64,000 nucleotides of DNA from Salinisphaera dokdonensis (GTDB taxonomy: Bacteria > Pseudomonadota > Gammaproteobacteria > Nevskiales > Salinisphaeraceae): NCBI RefSeq assembly GCF_040361215.1, contig NZ_APND01000001.1, positions 744,001 to 808,000 of the forward strand. Reading direction: 5' to 3'. Both the position numbers and the translations under genes were made by a program. The notes beneath the pieces are model-generated. The model saw nothing but the letters and a program-made list of their open reading frames with translations, ran no database searches and had not been told where the DNA came from. This document shows, piece after piece, positions 19,390-28,578 of the stretch. Positions within the stretch are counted from its first letter, which is position 1. Every line of letters begins with the position of its first letter.

Positions 19390-19417
19390 TTGCCTGACCT
19401 GTCCGGGGGCATAGACT
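19390..19417 (+). promoter_or_regulatory. Possible promoter of zapD-yacG
   Basis: TTGCCT (19390-19395) and TAGACT (19412-19417) are 16 bases apart, about 30 bases before the zapD start. A GGGGG / CCCCC hairpin overlaps the -10 (19404-19425). The match is modest. Confidence 0.3.
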
Positions 19418-19448
19418 GAACCCCCGATTCATCTGACGAGGGTTGTCT

Positions 19449-20219
19449 GTGGCCGACAACGGCGTGTTCTGTTACGAGCAACCGCTCAACGAACGCATAC
19501 GAACGTTTCTGCGTCTGGAACACCTGATTGCGCGGCTGCGTCATCACGAGACGGATGAAAGCGTCTGGGGCCGACGTGCCACGCTCGATGCCCTGCTGGA
19601 TGTACTCAACGTGATGTCGCGCTACGACACCCGCGGTGAAGTCAGCAAGGAACTGGGCAGTCGTTATGCTTCCCTGGAACGGCTCGCCGACCGTGACGAC
19701 GTCGACGACACCGCTCTGCGCAATATCCTCGATGATCTCGACAAGCTCGGCCTCGAAATGCAGCGCATGCCGCCGCAGTTCGCCTCCTATCTGCTGCGCG
19801 ACAACGAACTACTGAACAGCCTGAACAATCGCAGCCCGATTCCGGGCGGCAACTGCAGCTTCGATCTCCCCACATTCCAGCACTGGTTATCGCAGGACAA
19901 CGCGCGTCAGACACGCGATCTCCAGGCCTGGTGTGGCCATATCAAGCCGTTCGAGCAGGCGATTGCCACGCTGCTCGGGCTGCTGCGCGACAGCACGCGA
20001 CCGGCGCCGTTTACCGCCAAAGCGGGCGTACTGGTCTACAACACCGACGCCAACACGCAGCTGATTCGCGTGCTGCTCGACAGCGCCAAGGTTTTTCCCG
20101 AAATCAGCGCCGGCCGCCACCGCGCGACAATCCGCTTCATGGAATACCAGGACAAGAAACTGCGCCTGCAGCAGTCCCAGGCGTCGATCGAATTCCGGAT
20201 GGCCTGCTGCCGTTTCTGA
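19449..20219 (+). CDS. zapD: Cell division protein ZapD
   Basis: ZapD (YacF) cross-links FtsZ filaments at midcell. 256 residues. The GTG at 19449 is preferred over the TTG at 19443 because GAGGG lies at proper spacing before it. The family N-terminus CYEQPLNERIRTFLRLEHL is clear, with later FDLPTFQHWL and IRFMEYQDKKLRLQQSQ, which belong to the beta-strand domain that contacts the FtsZ C-terminus. ftsZ itself is at 27334 in this window. Confidence 0.95.
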   Translation: MADNGVFCYEQPLNERIRTFLRLEHLIARLRHHETDESVWGRRATLDALLDVLNVMSRYDTRGEVSKELGSRYASLERLADRDDVDDTALRNILDDLDKLGLEMQRMPPQFASYLLRDNELLNSLNNRSPIPGGNCSFDLPTFQHWLSQDNARQTRDLQAWCGHIKPFEQAIATLLGLLRDSTRPAPFTAKAGVLVYNTDANTQLIRVLLDSAKVFPEISAGRHRATIRFMEYQDKKLRLQQSQASIEFRMACCRF

Positions 20220-20307
20220 CCCGTAGTGGGCTCGACCGCCTACGCCGCACCGCTTACCCTGTCGGCCCGCCGCACCAAACCTCGTCTCCACAGACTGTAG
20301 CGACACG

Positions 20308-20517
20308 ATGACCCAAGCCAAGACGATCGACTGCCCGCACTGCGGCAAGCCTGCTCGCATTGCTGCTGACAACGCCTATCGGCCGTTCTGCTCCAAGCGC
20401 TGCAAGCTCGTCGACCTGGGTGACTGGCTGGACGAGAGTAATCGTATTCCGGATCCAAGCGGCAGCGCGCCTGGCATGGGGCCAGACACCGATCCGGACA
20501 GCGGCCTACCCCACTAA
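20308..20517 (+). CDS. yacG: DNA gyrase inhibitor / zinc protein YacG
   Basis: A 69-residue zinc finger protein with the YacG pattern CPHCGKPA ... PFCSKRCKLVDLGDWL, followed by an acidic, Gly/Pro-rich tail. E. coli YacG binds GyrB and inhibits gyrase. It ends seven bases before the convergent mutT/thiE stop. Confidence 0.95.
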   Translation: MTQAKTIDCPHCGKPARIAADNAYRPFCSKRCKLVDLGDWLDESNRIPDPSGSAPGMGPDTDPDSGLPH

Positions 20518-20524
20518 GATCGAC

Positions 20525-21499
20525 TCAGACGCGGCTCGCGGGCCAGAACCCCCGAATCGCGGCCACGCCCTGCGCGTTGTGACGCGCGGCGACGTCTAGG
20601 TCATCCGAACCCAAGCCGCCCAAGGCATAAACCGGCAGGGCATGATCGCCACGCGCCGCAGCCCAGCCATCCCAACCCAGCGGCACGGCGCCGGGATGCG
20701 TGGCGGTCGCCGCCACCGGGGACAGCACGGCGAAATCGGCGCCGCGGTCGGCCGCCATCGCCAGGTCGCGATCGGTATGGGCAGACACGGCCAGCAGCTG
20801 CCCGGGGCCAAGATTCGGCCGCCCTTTTTGCAGCAACCGTGCTACCGACCAGTGCAACCCATCGGCACCAACCGCACGACAAAGCTCGAATGAGCGGTCG
20901 ACCAGCACGCGCACACCCTGGGCATGGGCTGCCGGAATCACTTCCGAGGCAAGAGCCTGATAGGCCGCATCGTCGATGCCCTGATCGCGCAAGCGCAGGA
21001 GCGTGATACCGCTACCCAGTAGCACGTCGAACTGGGCCTGCCACGCATCCGGCTCCGCAGCGCTCCGTGCCGGCGTGATCGCATATCGATCGGGTAGATC
21101 AAGCGCGTTGAGAATCACATCGGTGGCAGGGAGTAATGTGTAGTCGCGGAGTTCTTCGCGGCTGACCCAGGTCAGCTCCTGGCCTTCCAGCCCCTCGGGC
21201 TCGCCCTGCCACGCGTCGATACGCGAGACGTGCAGGCGCACCGGGCGCTCGCCCTTGGCATGAGCAAAACGGATAATCGTTTCGCCCTGGCAATCTCGCA
21301 CGCCGATTTCTTCGGCCAGTTCACGCGCCAGGCAATCGGCCATCGGCTCGTCGCCCTCGCGCTTGCCCCCGGGGAACTCCCAGAAACCGGCGCCCGGGGT
21401 ACCGGGGCGGCGCTGTGCGATCAGGAGCCGGTGGCGGGCATCGACGAGGATGCCGACCGCGATATCGATCGGCGGCTTAGCCGACTGTGCAGAATCCAT
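20525..21499 (-). CDS. mutT: Nudix hydrolase (MutT) fused to a ThiE-like domain
   Basis: 324 residues from ATG 21499, 8 bases after the argJ stop. The N-terminal half is MutT (8-oxo-dGTP diphosphatase): Nudix box GX5EX7REXXEEXG at residues 45-67 (GGKREGDE ... RELAEEIGV). The C-terminal half (about 140-324) has the thiamine-phosphate-synthase barrel, with LLRLRDQGI, GADGLHWS (H214) and VYALGGLGSDD. In true ThiE the region after the GADGxH motif reads GQxD; here it is WSVA, so thiamine synthesis activity is doubtful. Such Nudix/ThiE-like fusions near argJ-secA are common in non-enteric gammaproteobacteria. Confidence 0.92.
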   Translation of the reverse strand: MDSAQSAKPPIDIAVGILVDARHRLLIAQRRPGTPGAGFWEFPGGKREGDEPMADCLARELAEEIGVRDCQGETIIRFAHAKGERPVRLHVSRIDAWQGEPEGLEGQELTWVSREELRDYTLLPATDVILNALDLPDRYAITPARSAAEPDAWQAQFDVLLGSGITLLRLRDQGIDDAAYQALASEVIPAAHAQGVRVLVDRSFELCRAVGADGLHWSVARLLQKGRPNLGPGQLLAVSAHTDRDLAMAADRGADFAVLSPVAATATHPGAVPLGWDGWAAARGDHALPVYALGGLGSDDLDVAARHNAQGVAAIRGFWPASRV

Positions 21500-21507
21500 G
21501 ACGACGA

Positions 21508-22722
21508 CTAGCTGCGATATTCGGCGTTGATACGCACGTATTCGTAGGAAAGATCCGACGTCCACACGGTGGTCGATCCTTTCCCGCGCCCCAGGTCGAT
21601 CGCGATGGTGTATTCGCTGTTCGCCATCACCGCGGCCGCGTCGCTCTCGGCGTAGTCCGCTCGCGGCTCGCCCTCAGCAACGATCGCGACATCGTCCAAC
21701 GCAATGGCCACCCGCTCGATGGAGAAGTCTTCGATCGGCGCGCGACCGACTGCGGCCAAAATACGGCCCCAATTGGGGTCGCCAGCGAAACAGGCCGTCT
21801 TTACCAGTGGCGAATGGGCGACCGTGAAAGCCACGGCCCGTGCCTCCTCGTCATCGCGGGCGCCGGAAACCACCAGCGTGATGAAGCGTGTTGCGCCTTC
21901 GCCGTCGCGCACGATCGCCTGAGCCAGCTCGCGGGCCACATCGGTCAGCGCCCCCACAAACGCAGACCAAGCCTCGTCTGCCGGCGAAAGCGGTGCACCT
22001 GCGCCAGTCGCACACGCAACACAAGCGTCGTTCGTCGACGTATCGCCATCGACGGAGATCGCATTGAATGAGCCGGTCATCGCCTGACGCAACGCGGCGT
22101 CGAGATCCGCGGTGGCAATCGCGGCATCGGTGGCAATGAACGAGAGCATGGTCGCCATGTCGGGCCGGATCATGCCGGAACCCTTGGCGATGCCGGTGAG
22201 TGTGACCCGCGCATCGCCGCCGATATCTACCGCGCGGGAAGCGCCCTTCTCGACCGTATCGGTGGTCATGATGGCGCCGGCCGCGGCGAGCCAGCCGTCG
22301 GCATCCAGATCATCGCTCAGCGTGTCGATCGTCTGCTGCATGCGCTCCAGCGGCAGGCTTTCGCCAATCACACCGGTCGAGAACGGCAACACCTGATCAG
22401 CCGATAGACCCAGCGAACGCGCCGCGGATTCACAGCAGGCCAGCGCGTCGGCATCCCCGCGTCGGCCGGTGCCGGCATTGGCGTTGCCACTGTTGACCAG
22501 CAATGCACGGACGCGGCCCGCGGCGAGATTCTTCTGCGCCAGCCGTACCGGCGCGGCAGCGAAGGCATTGCGCGTGAACACGCCGGCCACGGTCGCGGTA
22601 TCGGCAAGCTTGAGCAGCGCGATGTCGTTCCGGCCCGGCTTCTTGATCGCGGCCTCGCCGACCGCCCACTCGGCACCGGCGACCGGCGCAAGACGCGCCG
22701 GTGCGGACAGATTCACAGCCAT
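21508..22722 (-). CDS. argJ: Bifunctional ornithine acetyltransferase / N-acetylglutamate synthase
   Basis: Recycles the acetyl group in arginine synthesis, transferring it from N-acetylornithine to glutamate. 404 residues, starting one base after the secA stop (ATG 22722); the longer open frame is antisense-like sequence overlapping secA. It is an N-terminal-nucleophile enzyme that self-cleaves: the nucleophile Thr191 lies in the conserved PDMATMLSFIATDA, preceded by GIAKGSGMI. Later STNDACV and DPNWGRILAAVGRA also match the family. It sits between secA and mutT/thiE on one probable transcript. Confidence 0.96.
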   Translation of the reverse strand: MAVNLSAPARLAPVAGAEWAVGEAAIKKPGRNDIALLKLADTATVAGVFTRNAFAAAPVRLAQKNLAAGRVRALLVNSGNANAGTGRRGDADALACCESAARSLGLSADQVLPFSTGVIGESLPLERMQQTIDTLSDDLDADGWLAAAGAIMTTDTVEKGASRAVDIGGDARVTLTGIAKGSGMIRPDMATMLSFIATDAAIATADLDAALRQAMTGSFNAISVDGDTSTNDACVACATGAGAPLSPADEAWSAFVGALTDVARELAQAIVRDGEGATRFITLVVSGARDDEEARAVAFTVAHSPLVKTACFAGDPNWGRILAAVGRAPIEDFSIERVAIALDDVAIVAEGEPRADYAESDAAAVMANSEYTIAIDLGRGKGSTTVWTSDLSYEYVRINAEYRS

Positions 22723-22723
22723 G

Positions 22724-25528
22724 TCAGTCCTGCCCGTGGCAGTGCTTGAACTTCTTGCCGGAGCCGCAGGGGCAGGTTTCGTTACGCCCGATCTTGCGCT
22801 CGCCGCGGACAAACGTCTCGGGGCGCTCGGCCGGCTCGCCGGCGCCCTGCGTCGGCGCATCCGTGCCCGGAAGATTGGCGCGTGCGGCCTGTTCGGCCGG
22901 ATCCGGGCCGCCCTGCTCACCCGCCGACTGCTGCGCCGCGGCTGCAGCGGCCACGGCCTGGTCGGCAGCCGACGAGGCTTCGGCGTGCTGAAAGTCCAGA
23001 TTCTCCATCTGCTTGCGACGTTCCTCGCGCGCTTCTTCCGTGGCTTCGGCACGCACACGACCACGCGCCAGCACGGTCACAGTCTCGTGCTTGAGGCGAC
23101 CGAGCATGTCGTTGAACATCTCGAAGGCTTCGCGCTTGTACTCGTTCTTCGGATCCTTCTGGGCGTAGCCGCGCAGATGGATGCCCTTGCGCAGATAGTC
23201 CATCGAAGCCAGATGCTCACGCCAGAGCGAGTCGAGCACCTGCAGCAGCACGGCCTTCTCGATCTGCGCCAGCACGTCCGGGCCGGCCTCTTCGCGCTTG
23301 GCCTCGTAGGTGTTCTTGAGTTCGGCGCTGATGCGCTCGCGCAGGCCTTCCTCATCGAGCTTCTTGTCCTCGTCGAGCCATTGCTGGATCGGCAGCTCCT
23401 GACCGAAGTCACGCTGGATCGCCTCGACCAGGCCGTCGACGTCCCACTGTTCCTCGAGACTCTGCGGCGGAATATGCTGGTTGATGACGTCGTCGACGAC
23501 CTCGCCCCAGATATTCTCGACGATGTCGCCCACATCCTCGTTGTCCATGATCTCGTTGCGCTGCTCGTAGACAACCTGACGCTGGTCATTGGCCACGTTG
23601 TCGTATTCGAGCAGCTGCTTGCGGATATCGAAATGGTGCGACTCGACCTTGCGCTGGGCGTTCTCGATCGCGCGCGTCACCCATTTGTGCTCGATCGCCT
23701 CCCCCTTTTCGAGGCCGAGGTTCTGCAGCATCGAACGCAGGCGCGGCGGCGTGAAGATGCGCATGAGCGCATCCTCGAGCGAGAGATAGAAACGGCTCGC
23801 GCCCGGGTCACCCTGACGGCCGGAACGACCGCGCAGCTGGTTGTCCACGCGTCGTGATTCGTGGCGCTCGGAGCCGATCACATACAGGCCGCCGGCTTCG
23901 AGTACGGCATCGTGGGTCTTCTGCCATTCCTCGCGCAGGCGCTGGCGACCGACTTCGTCGCCTTCCTCGAGCGCTTCCAGCGCCTCGTCGATATTGCCGC
24001 CGAGCACGATATCGGTACCACGACCGGCCATGTTGGTCGCGATGGTCACGGCGCCGGGACGACCCGCCTGGGCGATGATCTCCGCCTCGCGCTCATGCTG
24101 CTTGGCGTTGAGCACTTCGTGGCGCAGGCCAAGCTTGCGCATCAACTGCGACAGCACTTCGGATGCTTCGATCGAAGCCGTACCCACGAGCACCGGCTGG
24201 CCCCGATCGCTGGCCTGCTTGGCCTCCTCGGCGATCGCCTCGAACTTCTCGGCGCCGGTCATGAAGATCTGGTCCGGCAGATCCTTGCGCTGCAGCGGTC
24301 GGTTGGTCGGAATCACGACCACTTCGAGACCGTAGATCGACTGGAACTCGAAAGCCTCGGTATCCGCCGTACCGGTCATGCCGGAGAGCTTGTCGTACAG
24401 GCGGAAGAAATTCTGGAAGGTGATAGACGCGAGCGTCTGGTTCTCCTTCTGGATCTTGACGCCTTCCTTGGCCTCGATCGCCTGGTGCAGGCCATCAGAC
24501 CAGCGCCGGCCCGGCATGGTGCGACCGGTGAACTCATCGACGATCACGATCTGGTCATCGGCGATGATGTAGTCGACGTCCCGCTGATAGAGCACATGCG
24601 CGCGAAGGGCCGCGTTCATGTGGTGCATCAACGCCACGTTGTTGGCGTCGTAGAGGCTTTCCTCTTCGTCGAGAAGCCCCGACTCGCGCATCAGGCCCTC
24701 GACCTTCTGATGGCCATCCTCGGTCAGGAACACCTGCTTGTTCTTCTCTTCGGGCGAATAGTCGCCGGGGCCGTCCTCTTCCTTCTGCTCGTCGAGATGC
24801 TTGACCAGCTTGTCGACCCGCAGCGAGGTTTCCGGGTCGTCGTCGGTCGGGCCCGAGATGATCAGCGGGGTACGGGCTTCGTCGATGAGGATCGAGTCGA
24901 CTTCGTCGATGATGGCGTAGTTCAGCGGTCGCTGGACACGATCGGCCGGCGAGAACGCCATGTTGTCGCGCAGATAATCGAAGCCAAATTCGTTGTTCGT
25001 ACCGTAGGTGATATCGCAGGCGTAGGCGCCGCGCTTGCCCTGTGGGTCCTGGCCGGAATAGATCACGCCCACGGTCAGACCGAGGAAGCGATAGAGGCGA
25101 CCCATCCAGTCGGCGTCGCGACTGGCGAGGTAGTCGTTGACGGTGACGATATGCACGCCCTCGGCGGGCAGCGCATTGAGATAGGTCGCGAGCGTGGCGA
25201 CGAGCGTCTTGCCCTCGCCGGTCTTCATCTCGGCAATCTTGCCTTGATGCAGGACAAGGCCACCAACCAGCTGAACATCGAAGTGGCGCATGCCGAGCAC
25301 GCGTTTGCCTGCCTCGCGCACGGTGGCGAAAGCCTCCGCGGTCAGGTCATCGAGCTTGGCGCCTTCCTCGAGACGGCGACGAAATTCGGCCGTCTTGCCC
25401 TGCAACTGTTCGTCGCTGAATGACTCGTATTCGGCCTCGAGCGCGCTGACATCGCTGACGATGCGGTGCAGGCGCTTGACGACCCGCTGATTGCGGCTAC
25501 CGAGAAGCTTGGTCAGAAAATTGCTCAT
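22724..25528 (-). CDS. secA: Preprotein translocase ATPase SecA
   Basis: Motor ATPase driving proteins through SecYEG; 934 residues from ATG 25528 (the open frame extends to 25597 without family similarity). Visible: MKTGEGKTLVA Walker A, DEVDSILIDEARTPLIISG, the preprotein cross-linking domain, ATNMAGRGTDIVLGGN, GRSGRQGDPG, and the C-terminal zinc/SecB-binding motif CPCGSGKKFKHCHGQ. No secM-like arrest gene lies upstream; dciA is divergent there. argJ follows after one base. Confidence 0.98.
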   Translation of the reverse strand: MSNFLTKLLGSRNQRVVKRLHRIVSDVSALEAEYESFSDEQLQGKTAEFRRRLEEGAKLDDLTAEAFATVREAGKRVLGMRHFDVQLVGGLVLHQGKIAEMKTGEGKTLVATLATYLNALPAEGVHIVTVNDYLASRDADWMGRLYRFLGLTVGVIYSGQDPQGKRGAYACDITYGTNNEFGFDYLRDNMAFSPADRVQRPLNYAIIDEVDSILIDEARTPLIISGPTDDDPETSLRVDKLVKHLDEQKEEDGPGDYSPEEKNKQVFLTEDGHQKVEGLMRESGLLDEEESLYDANNVALMHHMNAALRAHVLYQRDVDYIIADDQIVIVDEFTGRTMPGRRWSDGLHQAIEAKEGVKIQKENQTLASITFQNFFRLYDKLSGMTGTADTEAFEFQSIYGLEVVVIPTNRPLQRKDLPDQIFMTGAEKFEAIAEEAKQASDRGQPVLVGTASIEASEVLSQLMRKLGLRHEVLNAKQHEREAEIIAQAGRPGAVTIATNMAGRGTDIVLGGNIDEALEALEEGDEVGRQRLREEWQKTHDAVLEAGGLYVIGSERHESRRVDNQLRGRSGRQGDPGASRFYLSLEDALMRIFTPPRLRSMLQNLGLEKGEAIEHKWVTRAIENAQRKVESHHFDIRKQLLEYDNVANDQRQVVYEQRNEIMDNEDVGDIVENIWGEVVDDVINQHIPPQSLEEQWDVDGLVEAIQRDFGQELPIQQWLDEDKKLDEEGLRERISAELKNTYEAKREEAGPDVLAQIEKAVLLQVLDSLWREHLASMDYLRKGIHLRGYAQKDPKNEYKREAFEMFNDMLGRLKHETVTVLARGRVRAEATEEAREERRKQMENLDFQHAEASSAADQAVAAAAAAQQSAGEQGGPDPAEQAARANLPGTDAPTQGAGEPAERPETFVRGERKIGRNETCPCGSGKKFKHCHGQD

Positions 25529-25595
25529 GAACCCTCGTCGTCTGGCCCGTCGAATCGCGGCCGCGTGCTCGCCTTGCGCGCGATTCAAAAGGGGC

Positions 25596-25625
25596 ATGAT
25601 ACCGCAGGCCCGACACGCCTTTCAG
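25596..25625 (-). promoter_or_regulatory. Possible promoter of secA-argJ-mutT
   Basis: On the minus strand CTGAAA (25625-25620) precedes TATCAT (25601-25596) by 18 bases, about 70 bases before the secA start. The -10 is fair, the -35 partial. Confidence 0.33.
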
Positions 25626-25689
25626 TGACGTTTGCCAAGCCCGGCTGATACGCTTGCGTGGATACGAAACCGTCGCCCGAGGGTCAATC

Positions 25690-26139
25690 ATGGGGACGAC
25701 CCCGCGCTCACTCCAGTCCCTGTTGCATACAGCAACGCCGGATATTGCCGACCTGATCGGTCGCGCGCGTTTTCTGGAGCGCATGAGGGCCTCGATTCTG
25801 GAGATTCTGCCCGATGCGGCCCAGCCGCATGTGCGGGTCGCGGCTTACGATAATTACCGGTTACGCCTGCACGTCACCCACGGCGGCTGGGCCACGCGAC
25901 TGCGCTACATGCAGCCGGCAATCGCGCAGGCACTCGCACAGCGCATGCGTCTGCATATCGAACACGTGGAAATAAAGGTCCGCCCGGAAACAGACGAAAC
26001 GGCACCCGTACGAGTGCCACGTTTCATCAGTGATACGGCGCGCGAACATATCCGCCGCAGCGCTCACTACATCGAGGACCGCGAACTCGCCGGCGCCCTC
26101 GAAAAGCTCGCGGCCGCCGGACGCGGCCCCGAACAGTAA
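25690..26139 (+). CDS. dciA: DUF721 protein, DciA-type replicative helicase loader
   Basis: 149 residues from ATG 25690, which follows GAGGG by six bases. The DUF721/DciA domain is visible (LHVTHGGWATRLRYMQPAI); this family is the ancestral loader of DnaB helicase in bacteria lacking DnaC. A gene of this family between lpxC and secA is the conserved site in pseudomonads. It is transcribed against both neighbours and its stop codon directly abuts the lpxC stop codon with no base between. Confidence 0.85.
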   Translation: MGTTPRSLQSLLHTATPDIADLIGRARFLERMRASILEILPDAAQPHVRVAAYDNYRLRLHVTHGGWATRLRYMQPAIAQALAQRMRLHIEHVEIKVRPETDETAPVRVPRFISDTAREHIRRSAHYIEDRELAGALEKLAAAGRGPEQ

Positions 26140-27057
26140 CTACGCAGCCGCGACCGGGCGCGCGTTGATATAGGAAATCGGGGAATCCTCGATGTCCTCG
26201 TAGGTGACCTCTTCCCAAGCTTTTTCGTCGGAAAGCAGCGCGCGCAGCAGCTTGTTGTTGAGCGCATGGCCTGACTTGTAGCCGGAGTAGCTGCCGATCA
26301 GACCATGACCGAGCAGGTAGAGATCGCCGATGGCGTCGAGGATCTTGTGGCGCACGAACTCGTTGTCGTAGCGCAGCCCGTCGGCATTGAGCACGCGGTA
26401 GTCGTCGAGCACGACCGCGTTATCCATGCTGCCGCCTCGGGCAAGATTGTTGGAGCGCAAAAACTCGATATCCCGCATGAAACCGAAGGTCCGCGCGCGG
26501 CTGACTTCCTTGACGAAAGAGGTCGTCGAGAAATCCACCGTCGCCGACTGGGTGTCGGAATCGAAGGCCGGGTGATCGAAATCGATGCAGAAGCTGACCT
26601 TGAAGCCGTCGAACGGATCAAAACGGGCCCACTTGTCGTCTTCGGTGACCTGCACCGAACGCTTAATACGAATGAACTTCTTCGGCGCATCCAGTTCCTG
26701 GATGCCGGCCGACTGAATCAGGAACACGAACGGTCCGGCACTGCCATCCATGATGGGCAGCTCGTCCGAAGACAGTTCGACAATGGCGTTGTCGATGCCC
26801 AGACCGGCCATCGCCGACAACAGATGCTCCACGGTCTGCACACGCACGCCGTCGTCGACCAGCGTGGTCGCGAGCGTGGTGTCGCCAACCTTGAAGGCGT
26901 CGCCACGGAACTCTTTCATCGGTGTACAGTCGGTACGACGAAACACGATGCCCATATCGGCCTCACCCGGACGCAAGGTCATATAAACCTTCTGACCGGT
27001 ATGCAGGCCAACACCGGTCGCCCGGATCGGGTTCTTCAGGGTGCGTTGTCTAAGCAT
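26140..27057 (-). CDS. lpxC: UDP-3-O-acyl-N-acetylglucosamine deacetylase
   Basis: Committed step of lipid A synthesis; zinc hydrolase of 305 residues starting MLRQRTLKNPI at 27057, with AGGAC upstream. Zinc ligands H78 (VEHLLSA), H237 and D241 (RHKILDAIGDLYLLG) and the catalytic-site H264 (SGHALNNK) are all present. It lies after ftsZ as in E. coli, separated by 276 bases. The C-terminus in E. coli carries the FtsH degradation signal; here the tail is PVAAA, a plausible equivalent but unproven. Confidence 0.98.
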   Translation of the reverse strand: MLRQRTLKNPIRATGVGLHTGQKVYMTLRPGEADMGIVFRRTDCTPMKEFRGDAFKVGDTTLATTLVDDGVRVQTVEHLLSAMAGLGIDNAIVELSSDELPIMDGSAGPFVFLIQSAGIQELDAPKKFIRIKRSVQVTEDDKWARFDPFDGFKVSFCIDFDHPAFDSDTQSATVDFSTTSFVKEVSRARTFGFMRDIEFLRSNNLARGGSMDNAVVLDDYRVLNADGLRYDNEFVRHKILDAIGDLYLLGHGLIGSYSGYKSGHALNNKLLRALLSDEKAWEEVTYEDIEDSPISYINARPVAAA

Positions 27058-27238
27058 CGAATTCTTGTCCTTGTGGCGGTCCAGTAACGCTTGGCGTGCC
27101 ATGTCACAAAGTCGTCACCTGATGGACAGATACTTTATGCACAATGGCTTAACTTCGCCTTAACCTGCCGCGTCCTTGCTTCGCCTCTGGAGCCGGCCTT
27201 CAGCCCGACCACAAAGCCGCTTAGATTAACACAGAGGC

Positions 27239-27306
27239 GTTGGTCGGCAGCGCACGGCTACCGCCGACCAACACACCATCTACCGCCGCCGACCCGCAGG
27301 TCGGCG
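27239..27306. repeat. Two adjacent perfect inverted repeats downstream of ftsZ
   Basis: GTTGGTCGGC (27239-27248) pairs with GCCGACCAAC (27263-27272), a 10-bp stem with a 14-base loop. CGCCGACC (27287-27294) pairs with GGTCGGCG (27299-27306), an 8-bp stem with a CGCA loop. All arms share the GGTCGGC core, so alternative pairings are possible. No T-run follows on either strand. It lies just after the ftsZ stop and before lpxC. Confidence 0.7.
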
Positions 27307-27333
27307 TTGGCAGTTTCCCCTGCATCAGCGTCT

Positions 27334-28479
27334 TCAGTCTGCCTGGTTACGCAGGAAGGCCGGGACGTCGAAGTAATCCATATCGACCGCTGCGTTCTCA
27401 CGCGAGGACTGCTGCGGACGATTGCGGATCACGGTCGGACGGTCCAGATCCTCGTAGCGCATCTGGCCACCGGCGTCGCGCTTGACGGCACGGATGGCTT
27501 CGCGCTCCTGGGCCTGATGGCCGAGGCCGGTCGCAACCACGGTCACGCAGATCTCGTCGCCCATGGTCGGGTCTTCGGCCATGCCGACGATGACTTCGGC
27601 GTTGTCCGCGCCCATGTCGGCGATGACTTCGTTGACGATCTGGAACTCGTGGATGCCCAGGTTCTCGTCACCCGAGACGTTGACCAGCAGGCCCTGGGCG
27701 CCGTGCAGAGACAGGTCGTCGAGCAGCGGCGAAGCCAGTGCGGCCTCCGCGGCCTCGCGGGCACGATCGTCGCCGACGGCGGTGGCGCGACCCATCATGG
27801 CCATGCCCTGCACCGACATCACGCGACGCACGTCGGCAAAGTCAACGTTGATGACGCCCGGACGGGTGATGAGGTCGGAGATGCCCTGCACCGCGTTGTG
27901 CAGCACGTTGTTGGCAGCCTGGAACGCGTTCTTCAGCGTGGTCGCCTTGCCGAGGGCGGTCAGCAGCTTCTCGTTCGGGATCACGATCAGCGAGTCGACG
28001 AAACGGCCCAGCTCTTCGATACCCTGCTTGGCGATGTCCATGCGACGACCGCGCTCGAACGGGAACGGCTTGGTCACGACTGCCAGGGTCAGGATACCCA
28101 TCTCGCGGGCGATTTCGGCCACGACCGGTGCCGCGCCGGTGCCGGTACCACCGCCCATGCCGCAGGTGATGAACAGCATGTCCGCACCTTCGATGGACTC
28201 GCGAATCCGATCGCGATCCTCTTCGGCGGCCTGACGACCAATAGCCGGATCGGCGCCCGCGCCCAGACCGCGGGTGACGTTCATGCCGAGCTGCACGAGC
28301 ACGTCGGCATCGCAGCGTTCCAGATGCTGAGCGTCGGTGTTGGCACAGATGAAATCGACGCCTTCGATACCGCCGTTCACCATCTGGTTGATGGTGTTAC
28401 CGCCGCCACCGCCGACGCCAATGACCTTGATGACCGCTTTGTCGGTCTTCTGATCTGCAAATTCAAATACTTCTGGCAT
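27334..28479 (-). CDS. ftsZ: Cell division GTPase FtsZ
   Basis: Tubulin homologue that forms the Z ring; 381 residues. GTP-binding tubulin signature GGGTGTGAAP, N-terminal VGGGGGNTINQM, and T7 synergy loop NVDFADVRRVM are present. The conserved C-terminal peptide DYFDVPAFLRNQ that binds FtsA, ZipA and ZapD is intact at the end. AGAGGTG lies before ATG 28479. It is the last division gene of the dcw cluster, 99 bases after ftsA. Confidence 0.99.
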   Translation of the reverse strand: MPEVFEFADQKTDKAVIKVIGVGGGGGNTINQMVNGGIEGVDFICANTDAQHLERCDADVLVQLGMNVTRGLGAGADPAIGRQAAEEDRDRIRESIEGADMLFITCGMGGGTGTGAAPVVAEIAREMGILTLAVVTKPFPFERGRRMDIAKQGIEELGRFVDSLIVIPNEKLLTALGKATTLKNAFQAANNVLHNAVQGISDLITRPGVINVDFADVRRVMSVQGMAMMGRATAVGDDRAREAAEAALASPLLDDLSLHGAQGLLVNVSGDENLGIHEFQIVNEVIADMGADNAEVIVGMAEDPTMGDEICVTVVATGLGHQAQEREAIRAVKRDAGGQMRYEDLDRPTVIRNRPQQSSRENAAVDMDYFDVPAFLRNQAD

Positions 28480-28578
28480 GATGCACCTCTTCTTGGTTGC
28501 CGTGCTTTTTCCTTGCGGAAAAACCTTTTGAGTTGAAACCGGCGACTGCCGGCTTATTCCCTCGTTTGTCGAATCGAA

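Noticed and set aside
25529..25689. A secM-like secretion monitor gene upstream of secA
   Set aside because: The 161-base gap has no signal-peptide-bearing frame or arrest motif; dciA occupies the lpxC-secA interval on the other strand.
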